Shown here piece by piece: positions 37,408-48,908 of a DNA stretch of 64,000 bases (positions are counted from its first letter, which is position 1; each line of letters opens with the position of its first letter). The DNA comes from Mallotus nudiflorus (Eukaryota; Streptophyta; Magnoliopsida; Malpighiales; Euphorbiaceae), in the NCBI GenBank assembly GCA_947683625.1, contig CANTUR010000154.1:930001-994000 (forward strand), written 5' to 3'. The position numbers and the translations under genes are program-made. The notes under the pieces are model-generated. The model was not told the DNA's origin. It was given only the letters and a program-made list of their open reading frames with translations, and searched no databases.

Positions 37408-38594
37408 CAACAATTTCCACAAATATCCTCAAAATATTAAAATATAACATATTTAACATTAAATCACTAAAAATAATTATTTTCTCAATAATTAAATAAA
37501 AATCATGAAATAATAATATAATATTATTAAAAATTAAATTTCTCGATAATTCAATATAAATTAATAAAAATCACTTTTATATATGAAAATAACTCAAATA
37601 GTATAAATACATATTAAAAATTATTAAAAACCCATTTAATCATTAATTTAGTAAATAATATATTATTTGAAAATAATTTTCAAAAATTAGTATTAATTAA
37701 TTAAAAATAGTAAATAATTTATAAAAATAATTTTATTATCTTAAATAATTCTAAAATCAATTAAAACATAATATTTAACTATAATTATCACAAAATTACA
37801 TAATTATCCTAATAATTCAAAATATCCATAATAATACTAATATTACTCAAAAATTATATAAAAATCATATAAAATCATTAAAATTATTTTATCAACATAT
37901 ATAATAATAATATTAACTAAAACACATTAGTAAACAATAATTTCAACAAAAATAAATATTTAACTCAATTATCTAATATTTACATAATCTAAATATATTA
38001 CTAAAAATTATATAAAAATCCCAAAAATTATTTTCTTTACTCTAAAATTAATATCAACTCATAATAACACCAAATCAACCAATTTTGTAATTAAATAAAT
38101 AATAATAAAATATTCAAAAATTCTCAAAAATTAAAATAAATTTCAAAAATTATAAAAAAAAATATAAACATGTAGATTAAGCTACCAAGATAAACTTTAG
38201 TAAAGGGAGTTTGCTTGAATCAACCAAAATCAACTCAAAAAAAATTGAAAAACCCTAAAGCTCAAAAACTAAATATCAACAAAACACAAAAACGGATGGA
38301 TTAAAGCTAAAACAGAGGTTGGATTCGTGCTCATTGATGCCCAGGGAGTCATTAGACACCGGAAGCGTGAGAAATGGTGGCCGAAAGAGGGAGGAGTAAC
38401 GCCGAAATTCACTATTGACTTTGTTGCTGCTACTGTTGACATTGTCGGAGAAGAAAGAGGAAGAAGGCGGCGTTTGTAGGAGGTCATGGTGGTTGGACAA
38501 CCGGACGACACTTTGACAGCAAGAGAAACAGACAGTAAACGGGCGGAGGGGTTGGCTCTCGATGGTTCGGTGGTTTGTTTGACACTGTATATGT

Positions 38595-38597
<3 letters not shown>
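35728..38597 (-). repeat. Inverted copy of the long chromovirus-type LTR
   Basis: It aligns in reverse with 31154-34041: the 3' end (TGTCACGACCC), the block with CTGAGGGGAATCAGACCTCA at about 36100, AAGCCGGGGTTGAAG at 36030, the ACGTTTTACGATAATTCTAC segment at about 37150, and the GC-rich leader at 38310-38590. An (AT)n tract lies at 37341-37403. The U3 end is replaced by a (TA)n tract joined to pararetrovirus sequence. Confidence 0.85.
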
Positions 38598-38649
<52 letters not shown>

Positions 38650-38671
38650 TTTTGTATATATATATATACAA
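38598..38671. repeat. (TA)n microsatellite at the pararetrovirus junction
   Basis: About 22 TA units followed by a second short TA run. It separates the LTR from the RT frame. Endogenous florendovirus-type caulimovirids are known to sit next to TA repeats. Confidence 0.85.
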
Positions 38672-40127
38672 AAAGATATATGAACATCAGTTACAAAAAG
38701 ATTTTGTAAAAAAATGCATTCTTGATCTCCAAAAACGTTTTGTTAAAGAAGTCTGTTCTGATTTGCCAAACGCCTTTTGGAATAGAAAACAACATATAGT
38801 TGACCTTCCTTATGAACCAGGATTTGATGAGAAAAACATTCCTACTAAAGCCAGACCAATTCAGATGAATGCTGAACTAGAACAACATTGTAGGAAGGAA
38901 ATCCAAGATCTTGAGTCTAAAGGATTAATCTCTAAATCTAGGTCTCCTTGGAGTTGTGCAGCCTTTTATGTTAATAAAGCTTCTGAACAAGAGAGAGGTA
39001 CTCCTAGGCTTGTAATAAATTACAAACCGTTGAATACAGCCCTTAAATGGATTAGGTATCCTATTCCAAACAAAAAAGATCTTCTTCAAAAACTCCATTC
39101 TGCATTTGTATTTTCAAAATTTGATATGAAATCGGGATTTTGGCAAATACAAGTTGATATAAAGCATCGTTACAAAACTGCTTTTACAGTCCCTTTTGGA
39201 CAATATCAGTGGAATGTAATGCCTTTCGGCTTGAAAAATGCTCCTTCTGAATTTCAAAGAATTATGAATGATATTTTCAATCCCTATTTCGAATTCTGTA
39301 TAGTCTACATTGATGATGTTCTCATTTTTTCTAAATCCATTGAACAACATCTCAAGCATTTAAAGACTTTCCTTTATGTTGTAAAGAAAGCAGGTCTTGT
39401 TGTCTCTGAAAAGAAAATATCTCTTTTCCAAACTCGTATCAGATTCCTAGGGCATTATATCTGTCAAGGAACAATTGTTCCTATAGAAAGATGTTTAGAG
39501 TTTGCCAACAAATTTCCTGATAAAATCCTTGAAAAAACTAAACTACAGAGATTTCTAGGAAGCCTTAATTATGTTCTGGATTTCTGTCCCAACATTAATA
39601 GGATAGCCAAACCTTTGCATGATAGGTTAAAAAAGAATCCTCCCCCTTGGACAGATGAACATACCAAGATGGTTCAACATATAAAGAAATATATAGCATC
39701 CATTCCCTGTCTTCATCTAGCAGACCCTAGCCTTCCTAAAGTTGTTGAAACAGATGCCAGTGACTTAGGTTACGGTGGTATTCTAAAACAAGTTCAAAAT
39801 GGGCAGGAAGTAGTTGTTCAGTACACTTCAGGACACTGGAATGTCACCCAAAAGAACTATTCTACCATTAAAAAAGAAATTCTTTCTATTGTTCTCTGCA
39901 TCACGAAGTTTCAGTCTGATTTACTCAATCAAAAGTTTTTACTTAGAATTGATTGTAAATCTGCAAAAGAAATTTTACAAAAAGATGTTCAAAACATTGC
40001 ATCAAAACAGATTTTTGCTAGATGGCAAGCTATATTAAGTATTTTTGATTTTGAAATTGAATTTATTAAAGGAAATGAGAATTCTCTTCCAGACTTTCTG
40101 ACAAGAGAATTTTTACAAAACAGATAA
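38672..40127 (+). CDS. Endogenous caulimovirid RT-RNase H fragment, frame intact
   Basis: About 485 codons without a stop. The frame enters from the TA repeat, so the natural start and the upstream movement protein, coat protein and protease parts are missing. RT landmarks are KSRSPWSCAAFYVNK, RLVINYKPLN, FDMKSGFWQI, MPFGLKNAPSEFQRIMN and the catalytic box YIDDVLIFS. RNase H landmarks are VVETDASDLGYGG, YSTIKKEILSIV and LRIDCKSAKEIL. The overall text resembles florendovirus or petuvirus polyproteins of the Caulimoviridae; genus is an inference. It is an integrated relic: 5' truncated and cut soon after by LTR sequence. Confidence 0.85.
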
Positions 40128-40129
40128 AG

Positions 40130-40294
40130 ATGCCTCGCAAAAAGAAGGAACCCTCTGGTAAAGAAAAAATTGATTCAGACAAAGTTGCCCCTACTAAAGT
40201 TCCCCTTTCTTCTGAAAAACCGATAAAATCCTGGCATGATATTGTTGCCCAAGAACAAAATAGAAGGATGTCACGACTACAACTCTCAGGCTAA
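40130..40294 (+). pseudogene. Start of the second caulimovirid ORF, truncated
   Basis: An ATG two bases after the RT-RNase H stop begins MPRKKKEPSGKEK, a lysine-rich start. The virus-derived part ends at 40268 where TGTCACGAC begins, and the frame runs into this LTR-like sequence to a stop at 40292. Florendoviruses have a second ORF of unknown function in this position. Only about 46 viral codons remain. Confidence 0.6.
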
Positions 40295-40424
40295 ACCAAC
40301 GGATTCACAGCCTCTCCGGGACTTACAACCGGGACCACCCAAGACCAAAGGACTCACCGTAACAGCATTATATTAACACTATTCTTAACAGATAAACAAA
40401 ACTGTAGAAATCACTTAATCCCCT

Positions 40425-40467
<43 letters not shown>

Positions 40468-40663
40468 TATAATATAAAGTATTATTATTAAAATAATGCG
40501 GTCAAACTTTGATTTTAGATAATATATATATATACACACTATATACATATAAAATACACATACTTATAACATTATATATACACATATAAATAATATACAA
40601 ACCCCAATTAATTATATATTACATTAATACATACAATAACCTTGAAACAAATAATAATGATAA
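40269..40663 (-). repeat. LTR-like end segment left of the Sirevirus
   Basis: The minus strand ends GTAGTCGTGACA at 40269 after GGTCCCGGTTGTAAGTCCCG, which looks like a chromovirus LTR 3' end. It contains (TA)n and (TG)n tracts at 40427-40470. With 54796-55104 it would form a solo LTR of about 700 bp, but the outer flanks (AAGGA and AAAGG) do not match exactly. Confidence 0.5.
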
Positions 40664-42005
40664 TGTTGACCATTTGCATGATCAAACTCCTAATTTTGGA
40701 CTTTGACAAATAATTTTTATACTAATAATTTCAATTAAGTGTGTAGGGAATTATATACTAAACATATACCAAGCATATACACTTTTGGGTGAATAGTGAC
40801 TTTTCGGGCTGATTGAATCTCTGAGATTGAAAAAGGCTTTTGACTTAGTTAGAGCTCTTAAATGAAAAAATGAGCTTCTTAAATTTTGAATTAGACATCT
40901 TAAGCTTTCCAAATTATGCTTGCTCATTAAAATCCAAGTTCATTTGGGTATGTAAATCTTCAGTCGAAGTCAGCATATGCAACTTGCATTTCAGTTTGCA
41001 CAACTCTTGGTAATTCAGAAATTTCTTGAGCTACAGATGTCCAAATAAGGTGATTCAAAGTTTTATGGAAATATAAGACAATTCTCTACAACTTTGATGA
41101 ATAATATTTTAGCTGAATCGATCATCTTCAAACCCGTTCATGAGCATCTTTCAAAGTGGTCACGAGCAGTCCGTCAATGGAGCATTTAGAGCACATTTTT
41201 GCCAAAAGATGGCAGTGCTCCTCACAAGCACTCCTCATGAGCTAGTGGCTCATGACCTGCTCATGAGCAGACCTCTGACAGCATTCCAACAGGAATTTTT
41301 TAATATAACGACTATAATTTCAACCCTCACAAGCACTGTTCACTCGTGAGGTGCTCGTGAGCAGCCCTAGAGCTGCCATAAGTTCAAGAATTGATTCAAA
41401 ATCAATTCTAAACGTTGGAGATATGATTGATACATCTAAAAACTATATTTTTGAGTATTTTTCTATATAAACACAACTTAGAATTCAATTGAAAGGTGAA
41501 GAAAACTTGTGCATCATTCATCATTTTCTTAAACATTCAATTGATCTCTAAAACATTCATTTAAAAAAATTTATTTGTGTATAACTCTTGTGAGAGTTGG
41601 TGAGTGATTATAATAGACATTCTTATTCTTCTATTTTTTGGGTTTAGAAAACGAGAAGTGAGATTCTATTCTAAAGGAATTGGTTTAAGTATTTAGCCAT
41701 TAAAACACTTAGGAATTTGGTTTTTGAGTGAGCCTTGAAAACTCAAGATTGTAAGGTTGTAAGAGTGAGGCATAAAACTCTTGTGTATTTTCAATCTTGT
41801 TAATAAGATTATGGGTGATTAAAAAATCCTAACTTGGGGATAAGTTAGGTGGAGACGTAGAATTATTTGTGAATCCAAACTCCTTAAATATTTGTGTTCT
41901 TCATTCTTCCTTCTCTACTCTTATTCACTTCTTATAAATAATTCCTTTAATTTTCCATTTTTGTTTGATAGTCCTATTCACCCCCCCCCCTCTAGGACTC
42001 TTTCA
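40664..42005 (+). repeat. 5' LTR of the Sirevirus (1342 bp)
   Basis: It starts TGTTGACCATTTGC and ends CTCTAGGACTCTTTCA after a run of ten C. It contains a cluster of GCTCATGAGC and CTCGTGAGCA motifs at about 41140-41370 and TATATAAACAC near 41465. It differs from the 3' LTR at roughly 6-7 percent of positions in two stretches counted by hand. Confidence 0.95.
41140..41370. promoter_or_regulatory. Palindromic CTCRTGAG cluster in the LTR
   Basis: Several copies of (T)GCTCATGAGC(A), a perfect palindrome, and near-palindromic CTCGTGAGCA or CACGAGCA lie within about 230 bp upstream of the TATA-like site. The same motifs recur in the internal region at 47830-47960 and 51895-52025. CG-rich palindromes are a known feature of Sirevirus LTRs. 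Confidence 0.6.
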
Positions 42006-42007
42006 AT

Positions 42008-42019
42008 TAGTGTCAGAGC
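42008..42019 (+). promoter_or_regulatory. Sirevirus primer-binding site, mutated
   Basis: TAGTGTCAGAGC follows the LTR. The initiator-Met site would be TGGTATCAGAGC; two bases differ. Confidence 0.75.
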
Positions 42020-42065
42020 TTGAATTCTAGGTACTTCATTGCTAGAATACAAGATCATAGGGAGT

Positions 42066-43169
42066 GAATCTCAAAACATCTCTTCTCTTATACCATTCTT
42101 CGATGGTAGTGACTATCCACATTGAAAATTCAAAATGGAATTATATCTTGATTGTGATTCCATCAAACTTTGGGATATTATCCTAAGAGGTTGGGAACCA
42201 CCTACAACCATCATTGATGGTGTGATAACCACACTTGCAAGAAGACAATGGAGTGTTGATCAAAAGAAAGAAAATCATAAAAAGGCTATGATTACTCTAG
42301 TCTCCTTCATGACAAGAGAAGAAGGAGGCAAGCTTCAACATTGCATTTTGGCTAAAGAAATGTGGGAGGCCTTAGAGAATCACTATGAAGGCAACATTCA
42401 AGTAAGAAGCAAGAAGGTTCAACTCCATATGTATGAATATGAACTCTTTAAAATGAAGCCTCAAGAATCAATTACGGAGATGACAAACTATCTCAATGCT
42501 CTCCTCATAACCCTCAAGAAACTTGGAAAACATTTCTCTAAGGAAGAGGTAAACAATAAGATTCTAAGAATTCTACTTAAGAAGGATTGGGAATCTCGTG
42601 TTACCTCAATTGAGGAAGCTCAAGACCTCTCCACTCTATCAACCGATGTGCTCATTGGTAAGCTCTTGACACATGAGCTCACCATCAAGCAAAGAGGTAA
42701 AGAACAAGAAGAGAAAGAAGAAAGGAAAAAGAGCATTGCTCTAAAAGCTTTTCAAGAAGATAGTGAAGAGGAAAGCATCAAAGATTCTAGTGATGAAGAT
42801 GGTGACATTGCCATGCTCACTAGGAACTTTAAGAAATTCTTAAGAAAGAAAAATTTCTCAAGAACAAGCGACTTCAACAAGAAGTTCGAAGGAGATGGAA
42901 GGAAGAAAATAAAAGAGGTTACTTACTATGAATGTAAGAAATCGGGACACATTAGAAATGAATGTCCCAAAATCAAATTCAAGAGAAAAGGAGCAAAAGA
43001 TAAGAATAAGGCATTCAAAGCTACTTGGGAGATTCCTCCGAATTCGAAGAGGAAAAGGAACAACAAGAAGTTGTCAATCTTTGCCTCATGGCCATTGAAA
43101 ACGAAAATGAGGTACCATCCACTTCTTACTCTTCCTTTGATGATTGTGATGAATATTGTGATGATGATT

Positions 43170-43203
<34 letters not shown>

Positions 43204-43992
43204 GAGCTTTATTGTGAGCAAATTACTTGTTAAATGCAAAAGTTTGTTATCTAAGAAGAAATAATATAAACATGAGTTAGCTAGCTTAAATAAGGATTTT
43301 GAATGTTTAAAAATTGATTTTGCTAAACTCGTTGCATCAAATGAAAAACTTGTTAGTGATGCTAAATCTTTTAATTTTTTGGAAGACCAACTTAAGAAAG
43401 CAAATGATAAAAATCATAAGCTTTCTAAGGAAGTCTTAAAATTAAAAATTTTCATTGCTAAATTTAAGAAAGGAAAAGAAACTTTAAATAGCCTTCTTGA
43501 CTCTCAAAAATTTCATGGAGATAACCATGGAATTGGATATAAAAATGGAATGTCTTCATCATCCTCATCACATATCACTTTTGTTAAAGCTTCACATGAT
43601 TCTACTCCTTTAACCTCTAATGAGATTCAAGTTAAAAAATCTCATGTGTTAAATAGCAAGGCTAAGTCTCATAAGATTAACCTTTCATTAACATAAAGGG
43701 GTAAGCCTCAAACTAGAGCACCTCAACATAAACATGCTTATATGTACACTAGACATAATTATAATAAGTATGATGCACAACACAATGCACAAACTTATCG
43801 AAATGCTCATCACCATTGCCAATGTATGTCTCACTCAATGTCACAAAATACTAAATATACACAATACCAAAGGTATACTGCACACACTAGGAAAGTATTT
43901 CATTCTAGGAGAAATAAATTTAAAAATGTCGTATGTTCATATTGCATGATCAAAGAACATACCAATAATGTGTGCTTCTATAGAAAACTATA
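42066..43992 (+). pseudogene. Sirevirus gag
   Basis: The text PFFDGSDYPH, stop, KFKMELYLD shows that gag starts upstream of the ATG at 42135; a TGA at 42123 replaces the expected Trp codon. The capsid core follows (HYEGNIQVRSKKVQLHMYEY). The knuckle near 42925 reads YYECKKSGHIRNEC, with its first Cys replaced by Tyr. A frame change near 43025 leads to an Asp run coded by GAT repeats (43142-43203) and a coiled-coil-like part (DQLKKANDKNHKLSKEVLKL). A second finger-like text CSYCMIKEHTNNVC lies near 43940. Sirevirus gags are long and end this way. Confidence 0.8.
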
Positions 43993-44118
43993 AATGAATT
44001 TGCTTCCTTTGGATTATCTTGAAACTAACTAACCTAGACCAAGAAAGGTTTGGGTTCAAAAGAACATTTAAAATATTTTATGTAAGTGTGCTTAAAATCC
44101 ATAAAAACAAAAAGCAAG

Positions 44119-46227
44119 TGATATCTTGATAGTGGATCTTCAAGGCACATGACGGGAGACAATGAGCAATTCAACAAACTTGATGCTAAGGATGGAGGAC
44201 ATGTTACTTTCGGTGATAATGCAAAAGGAAAAATTATTGGCATTAGAGAAATAGGTAATCCTCAATCCTTATTTATATATCATATGTTGTTTGTTGATGG
44301 TCTTAAACATAATTTGCTAAGTATAAGTCAATTATATGATATGGGAAATAAAGTGACTTTCTATCCTAAAAATTACTTTATTAGTAGTCCTGATAAAGAC
44401 AAAGTAATTTTTAGTGATAAAAGAGTAGATAACGTTTATGTTATTGATTTGAATAAAATTGATAAAAAAGATATAAAATGCTTAATGTGAATTTCCCATG
44501 ACACATGGACATGGCATAGAAGGTTAGGACATACAAATTTTAAGCTTTTAAATGATCTTTGTAAACATGAACTTGTGATTGGTTTACCTAAGCTTGAATT
44601 CACTAAGGATAAACCTTGTGATGCTTGTCAAAAGGGAAAACAATCTAAGTCTTCATTTAAGCTAAAAAATGTAGTGTCCACTTCTAGACCACTTGAACTT
44701 ATATATATGGATTTGTTTGGACCAACTAGAGTTGCTAGTCTTGGTGGAATGCACTATGCTTATGTATTGGTTGATGATTACTCTAGATACACTTGGGTAT
44801 ATTTTCTTGCTCATAAGAATGATGCATTTAAAGCTTTTGAAAATTTTCCAAAAAGAGTTCAAAAAGAAAAAGGATTTTGTATTTCATCCATTAGAAGTGA
44901 TCATGGAACCAAATTTGAATATGAATTTTTTAAAAACTATTGTAATTAAAATGGTATTTCTCATACATTTTCATCTCCTAGAACTCCTTAACAAAATGGG
45001 GTAGTTGAAAGGAAAAATAGAACTCTTATGGAAATGGCTAGAACAATGCTTCATGAGTATAATTTACCTCTATACTTTTGGGCAAAAGCCGTTAACACAT
45101 CTTGTTATATTTCAAACTAAATTTTCAAAAGACCAATTTTAAATAAAACATATTATGAGCTATGGAGCAATAGAAAACCCAAAATCTCATATCTAAGAGT
45201 ATTTGGATGCAAGTGCTTTATATTAAACACCAAGGATAATCTTAGGAAATTTGATTCCAAAGCCGATGAAGGAATTTTCCTAGGCTATTCCATCTCTAGC
45301 AAAGCATATAGAGTCTTTAATAAGAGAACTCTAGTAGTTGAAGAGTCAATGCTTATGGTATTTGATGAATCAAACTCACTTGATCCTAGAAAGGATGTTT
45401 GTAATGTTGATGATCTTATAGGTGACAATGAGATTATGAAAACACAAAAAGAAAATGCTAGAAAGCCTTTGGAACTAAAAGATCCAAGCAAGAAGGAAAA
45501 TGAGGAGACACCTCAACCTACATTGAAGGATGAACTTCCAATGAATTGGCAATTCAAGAAAGCTCACCCTCAAGACCTCATTATAGGTGACACTACAAAA
45601 GGGGTAACTACTAGATCTAAACTCAAGACTATTGTTAATTTAGCTTTCATTTCTCAAATTGAACCCAAAAATATTGATGATGCTTTAAGTAATGAATTTT
45701 GGGTCCTTACTATGCAAGAAGAGTTAAATCAATTTAAGAGAAATAAGGTTTGGACCTTGGTTCCTAGACCTAAACATCATCCTATTATTGGCACCAAATG
45801 GGTGTTTAGAACTAAGATGAATGAACAAGGTGTCATAACTAGGAACAAAGTTAGACTAGTAGCTAAAGGTTATAATCAAGAGAAAGGAATTGATTATGAT
45901 GAAACCTTTGCCCCTATTTCAAGGTTAGAAGCTATTAGGATGTTACTTGCATTTGCATCATACATGGATTTTAAACTTTATCAAATGGATGCTAAAAGTG
46001 CATTTTAAAATGTTTTTATTGAAGAGGAGGTATATGTTGAACAACCTCCGAGTTTTGAAAATTTTGACTCTCCAAATCATGTTTTTAAATTATCAAAAGC
46101 ATTGTATGGATTGAAATAAGCTCCAAGAGCTTGGTATGAAAGATTGAGTAACTTTTTACTAGATAAAGGTTTCTCTAAAGGAAAAGTTGACACAACTCTT
46201 TTCATAAAGAAATCCAAACATGATTTA
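44119..46227 (+). pseudogene. Sirevirus protease, integrase and RT
   Basis: The protease motif LDSGSSRHMTGD at 44125 is preceded by TGA in place of Trp. GAG-pre-integrase (WHRRLGHTNF) and integrase (CDACQKGKQ, MDLFGPTRVASLGG, VDDYSRYTWVYFL, ERKNRTLMEMARTML) follow. RT starts with EELNQFKRNKVWTLVPRP, then GTKWVFRTKMNEQG, KGYNQEKGIDYDETFAPISR and ALYGLK, stop, APRAWYE. At 46228-46240 the frame reads SYVD and then jumps to KQCKDGIFINQ: the YVDD active-site region is deleted. Stops occur at 44488, 44947, 44988, 45118, 46006 and 46117. Confidence 0.85.
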
Positions 46228-46231
46228 TTAA

Positions 46232-47074
46232 TTGTTTAAAGTTATGTTGATCAAGCAATGTAAAGATGGGATTTTCATCAATCAAACCAAATATGCAAGG
46301 GACATTCTCAAGAAGTTTGGAATGGATGGAGCTAAATCAAGCAAAACTCCAATGAGCACCACAACCAAACTCAACAAGGATGAGAATGGCAACATGGTTG
46401 ATAAAAAGAGATTTAGAGGTATGCTCGGATCCTTTATTTATTTAACTGCTAGTAGACCCGATATTATGTTTGCTACTTGCTTGTATGCTAGATTTCAATC
46501 AAGTCCTAGAGATTCTCATTTAAATGCTATCAAAAGAATTTTTAAATATCTTTGTGGTACATTGCATTTAGGACTTTGGTATCCCAGGAGTTCTTCCTTT
46601 GACCTAATTAGTTATTCTGATGCTAATTTTTCCAGTAGCCTACTAGATAGAAAAAGCACTTCCGAAACTTGTTAAATTTTAGGAAATTACTTAGTTTCTT
46701 GTTAAAAATAAGTTTTTGTTGCCTTGTCCACCGCTGAAGCAGAATATATGGTGGCTAGTTGCTGTTGAACCTAAGTTCTATGGAAAAAACAACAACTTTT
46801 GGACTATGGCATTGATATTAATCACATTCCAATTAAGTGTGATAATACAAGTGTTATAAACCTTAGTAAGAATCCCATTCAGCATTCTAGAACTAAGCAT
46901 ATTGATATTAAACATCATTTCTTGCGTGATCATGTGCAAAATGGTGATATTTTTCTTAATTTTGTTGATACTAATGATCAATTAGCAGACATCTTTACCA
47001 AGCCTCTTTGTGAGGAAAGATTGAATTTCATTAAGTATGAATTTGGTATGATTAATGGCTCAAGCTTGTTTTGA
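46232..47074 (+). pseudogene. Sirevirus RT end and RNase H, first copy
   Basis: KYARDILKKFGMDGAKSSKT, GSFIYLTASRPDIMFATCLY and HLNAIKRIFKYLCGTLHLGL, then LSTAEAEYMVAS and CDNTSVINLSKNPIQHSRTK, ending DQLADIFTKPLCEERLNFIK and a stop at 47072. This is the Copia RT thumb and RNase H with the conserved QHSRTKHID box. Stops at 46673 and after. It is duplicated at 50353-51139. Confidence 0.85.
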
Positions 47075-48908
47075 TCACTTGCTAAATCGATGAATTGATG
47101 TTTGGATTCTTATGTGATTATGTTTTTTAGAAAAATTATTTTCAGCATTATGTATATATTTTGTTTTAGAAGTATTTGCTTTAGAAAAATTTACTTCATA
47201 TACATGATATATTGTATTTCCCATTTGCATGATCTTTGTACTAATTTTATTTGATTTGGATCTATATGGATTCATTCAATTTTTTTTCAAAAGCCCTCCT
47301 ATTTTGCAAATTAATAATTAATTATTGAGTTAAATTCAATTAATTAATTATTTTAATTTTGCATAAATATTCCTCCTCCTCAAGAATTTTTTTTTTGTGT
47401 ATTTTCATGATAGTTTATGTTTGGTTTATTTTCAATATACTTTATGTATCAAAGTTTTGAGTTGTTAGTCTATTTTTTAATTCATTTTATGTCAGTTTCT
47501 ATTTATTTTATTTTCAGTATACTTTTCGTATATAAGTTTTAAGATGTTAAGTGTGTTTTTTTGTCAGTTTATGTTCGGTTTATTTTCTGGATATTTTTTG
47601 GATATAAACCTTGAGCTGTAAGGATTTTTTTTCTAAATTCATGCTTTAATTTTTACATATTTGCAAAATTTTCTCTTTGATTTATTTATTTATGTCAAAA
47701 ATATTTGTTTTAACTATCATATATTTTAATTGTATAATTAATTTTATGGTCAATGACCTATTTGTCAGCTTTTTGGACTTAATTGTAACAAATTTGAAAG
47801 TACAAGGATCAATCTGTAATTTTCATCATGAGCCATTGAGCTCGTGACCATTGCGGTTTGAGCGTCCAAAACCGCTCATGAGCTGGGTCACGAGCAGACC
47901 GCTCGTGAGCAGAGGTTCTAAAAGAACCAGTACCGCTCGTGAGCAGTGGTCTGGTTGCCCACTCCTCAAATTTTTACCAAATTTTCTTTATTTTTTTTTC
48001 TTTCTTTCAATGGTAACCTGCATTTTTTTAATTTTTTTGAATTCTTTATATTATTTTTTGTGTATAAATACCCCTCAATCCCCTTTCACTTTTAATCAAT
48101 TACATTTTCAATTAAACTTCTTCAAAATTCTTTCAAACTCTTTCTTATTTTAATGCAATTTTATTTGCATTTTGACAAGGGGGGAGAAAATTTTTGAGTT
48201 TGTTTAATTTTTTTATTTTCTTAGAAATTGTTTTTATCTTTGATAATGCATGGATATTTTTAAGATTTAGTCTATCTTTGCATTTTGACAAAGGAGGAAA
48301 AATAATTGAGTTTGCATGTGTACTTAGTTAATTTCTTCTAAGGAAGATAAATTTTTTTTTTTTCAAAGATATGTTTATGTAAGTGACATAACTATGTGAT
48401 AGTGTGTCCTTAATATCAATTTTTTAAATATATTGATATAGGGGGAGAAAATTGTTTGAATTTATTTCACATAATTCTTTTTCTCATGCATAATAACAAT
48501 GTAAGTATGGCTAGTTTTGTCCTTGTGATAAAAAGTCTTGTTTTGCTTACTTTGTTTATATATGACATGAATTTTTTTTATGCATAACTATTAATTATGC
48601 TTATTCATGCAAAATTCATATTCATGTATAAATTCTTCTTGGGAATGGTTTTTATCTTTTAAAATGACATGAATTTCATAAAGATTTTGAATATCTTTGC
48701 TTGCATTATTTTGGTTCTTGATCTTTTATTCCCTCTAGTATTTTTAGCTCCCTTAGGTCTATTTCCCCTTATATCTCTCTCTTTTCTTTTTGTCTTTGAC
48801 AAAGGGGGAGAAGAAGCTATGTGTTTAGGGAATAAATAATTGTGTTTAAGATATGCTAAGTACCACATGATTATGTATGATTGAATAGCTAAACTCTACA
48901 TGATCATG
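46288..48908 (+). repeat. Internal duplication, copy 1 (2621 bp)
   Basis: It starts CAAATATGCAAGGGAC and ends CTCTACATGATCATG. It matches 50353-52976 along its full length, covering the RT end, RNase H and much of the 3' non-coding region. A hand count over about 660 non-coding bases gave roughly 21 differences, about half the divergence of the LTRs. Confidence 0.9.
47075..48908 (+). other. Sirevirus non-coding 3' region, first copy
   Basis: No coding text. It has the CTCRTGAG cluster at 47830-47960 and PPT-like motifs after TTGACAA or similar: AAGGGGGGAGAAAA at 48177, AAAGGAGGAAAAA at 48290, AGGGGGAGAAAA at 48440 and AAAGGGGGAGAAG at 48801. Multiple PPT-like motifs are a Sirevirus hallmark. 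No envelope-like ORF is visible. Confidence 0.7.

Noticed and set aside
38652..38671. ATG at 38652 as the true start of the RT frame
   Set aside because: It lies in the TA repeat and encodes Tyr-Ile repeats; the viral part begins near 38672 and is 5' truncated.
43142..43203. Asp-rich or Met-rich protein segment
   Set aside because: GAT trinucleotide repeat read in different frames inside a dead gag; low complexity rather than a domain.
47830..47960. CRISPR-like or satellite array from the CTCRTGAG words
   Set aside because: Spacing is irregular, and the words are short palindromes shared with the LTRs of the same retrotransposon.
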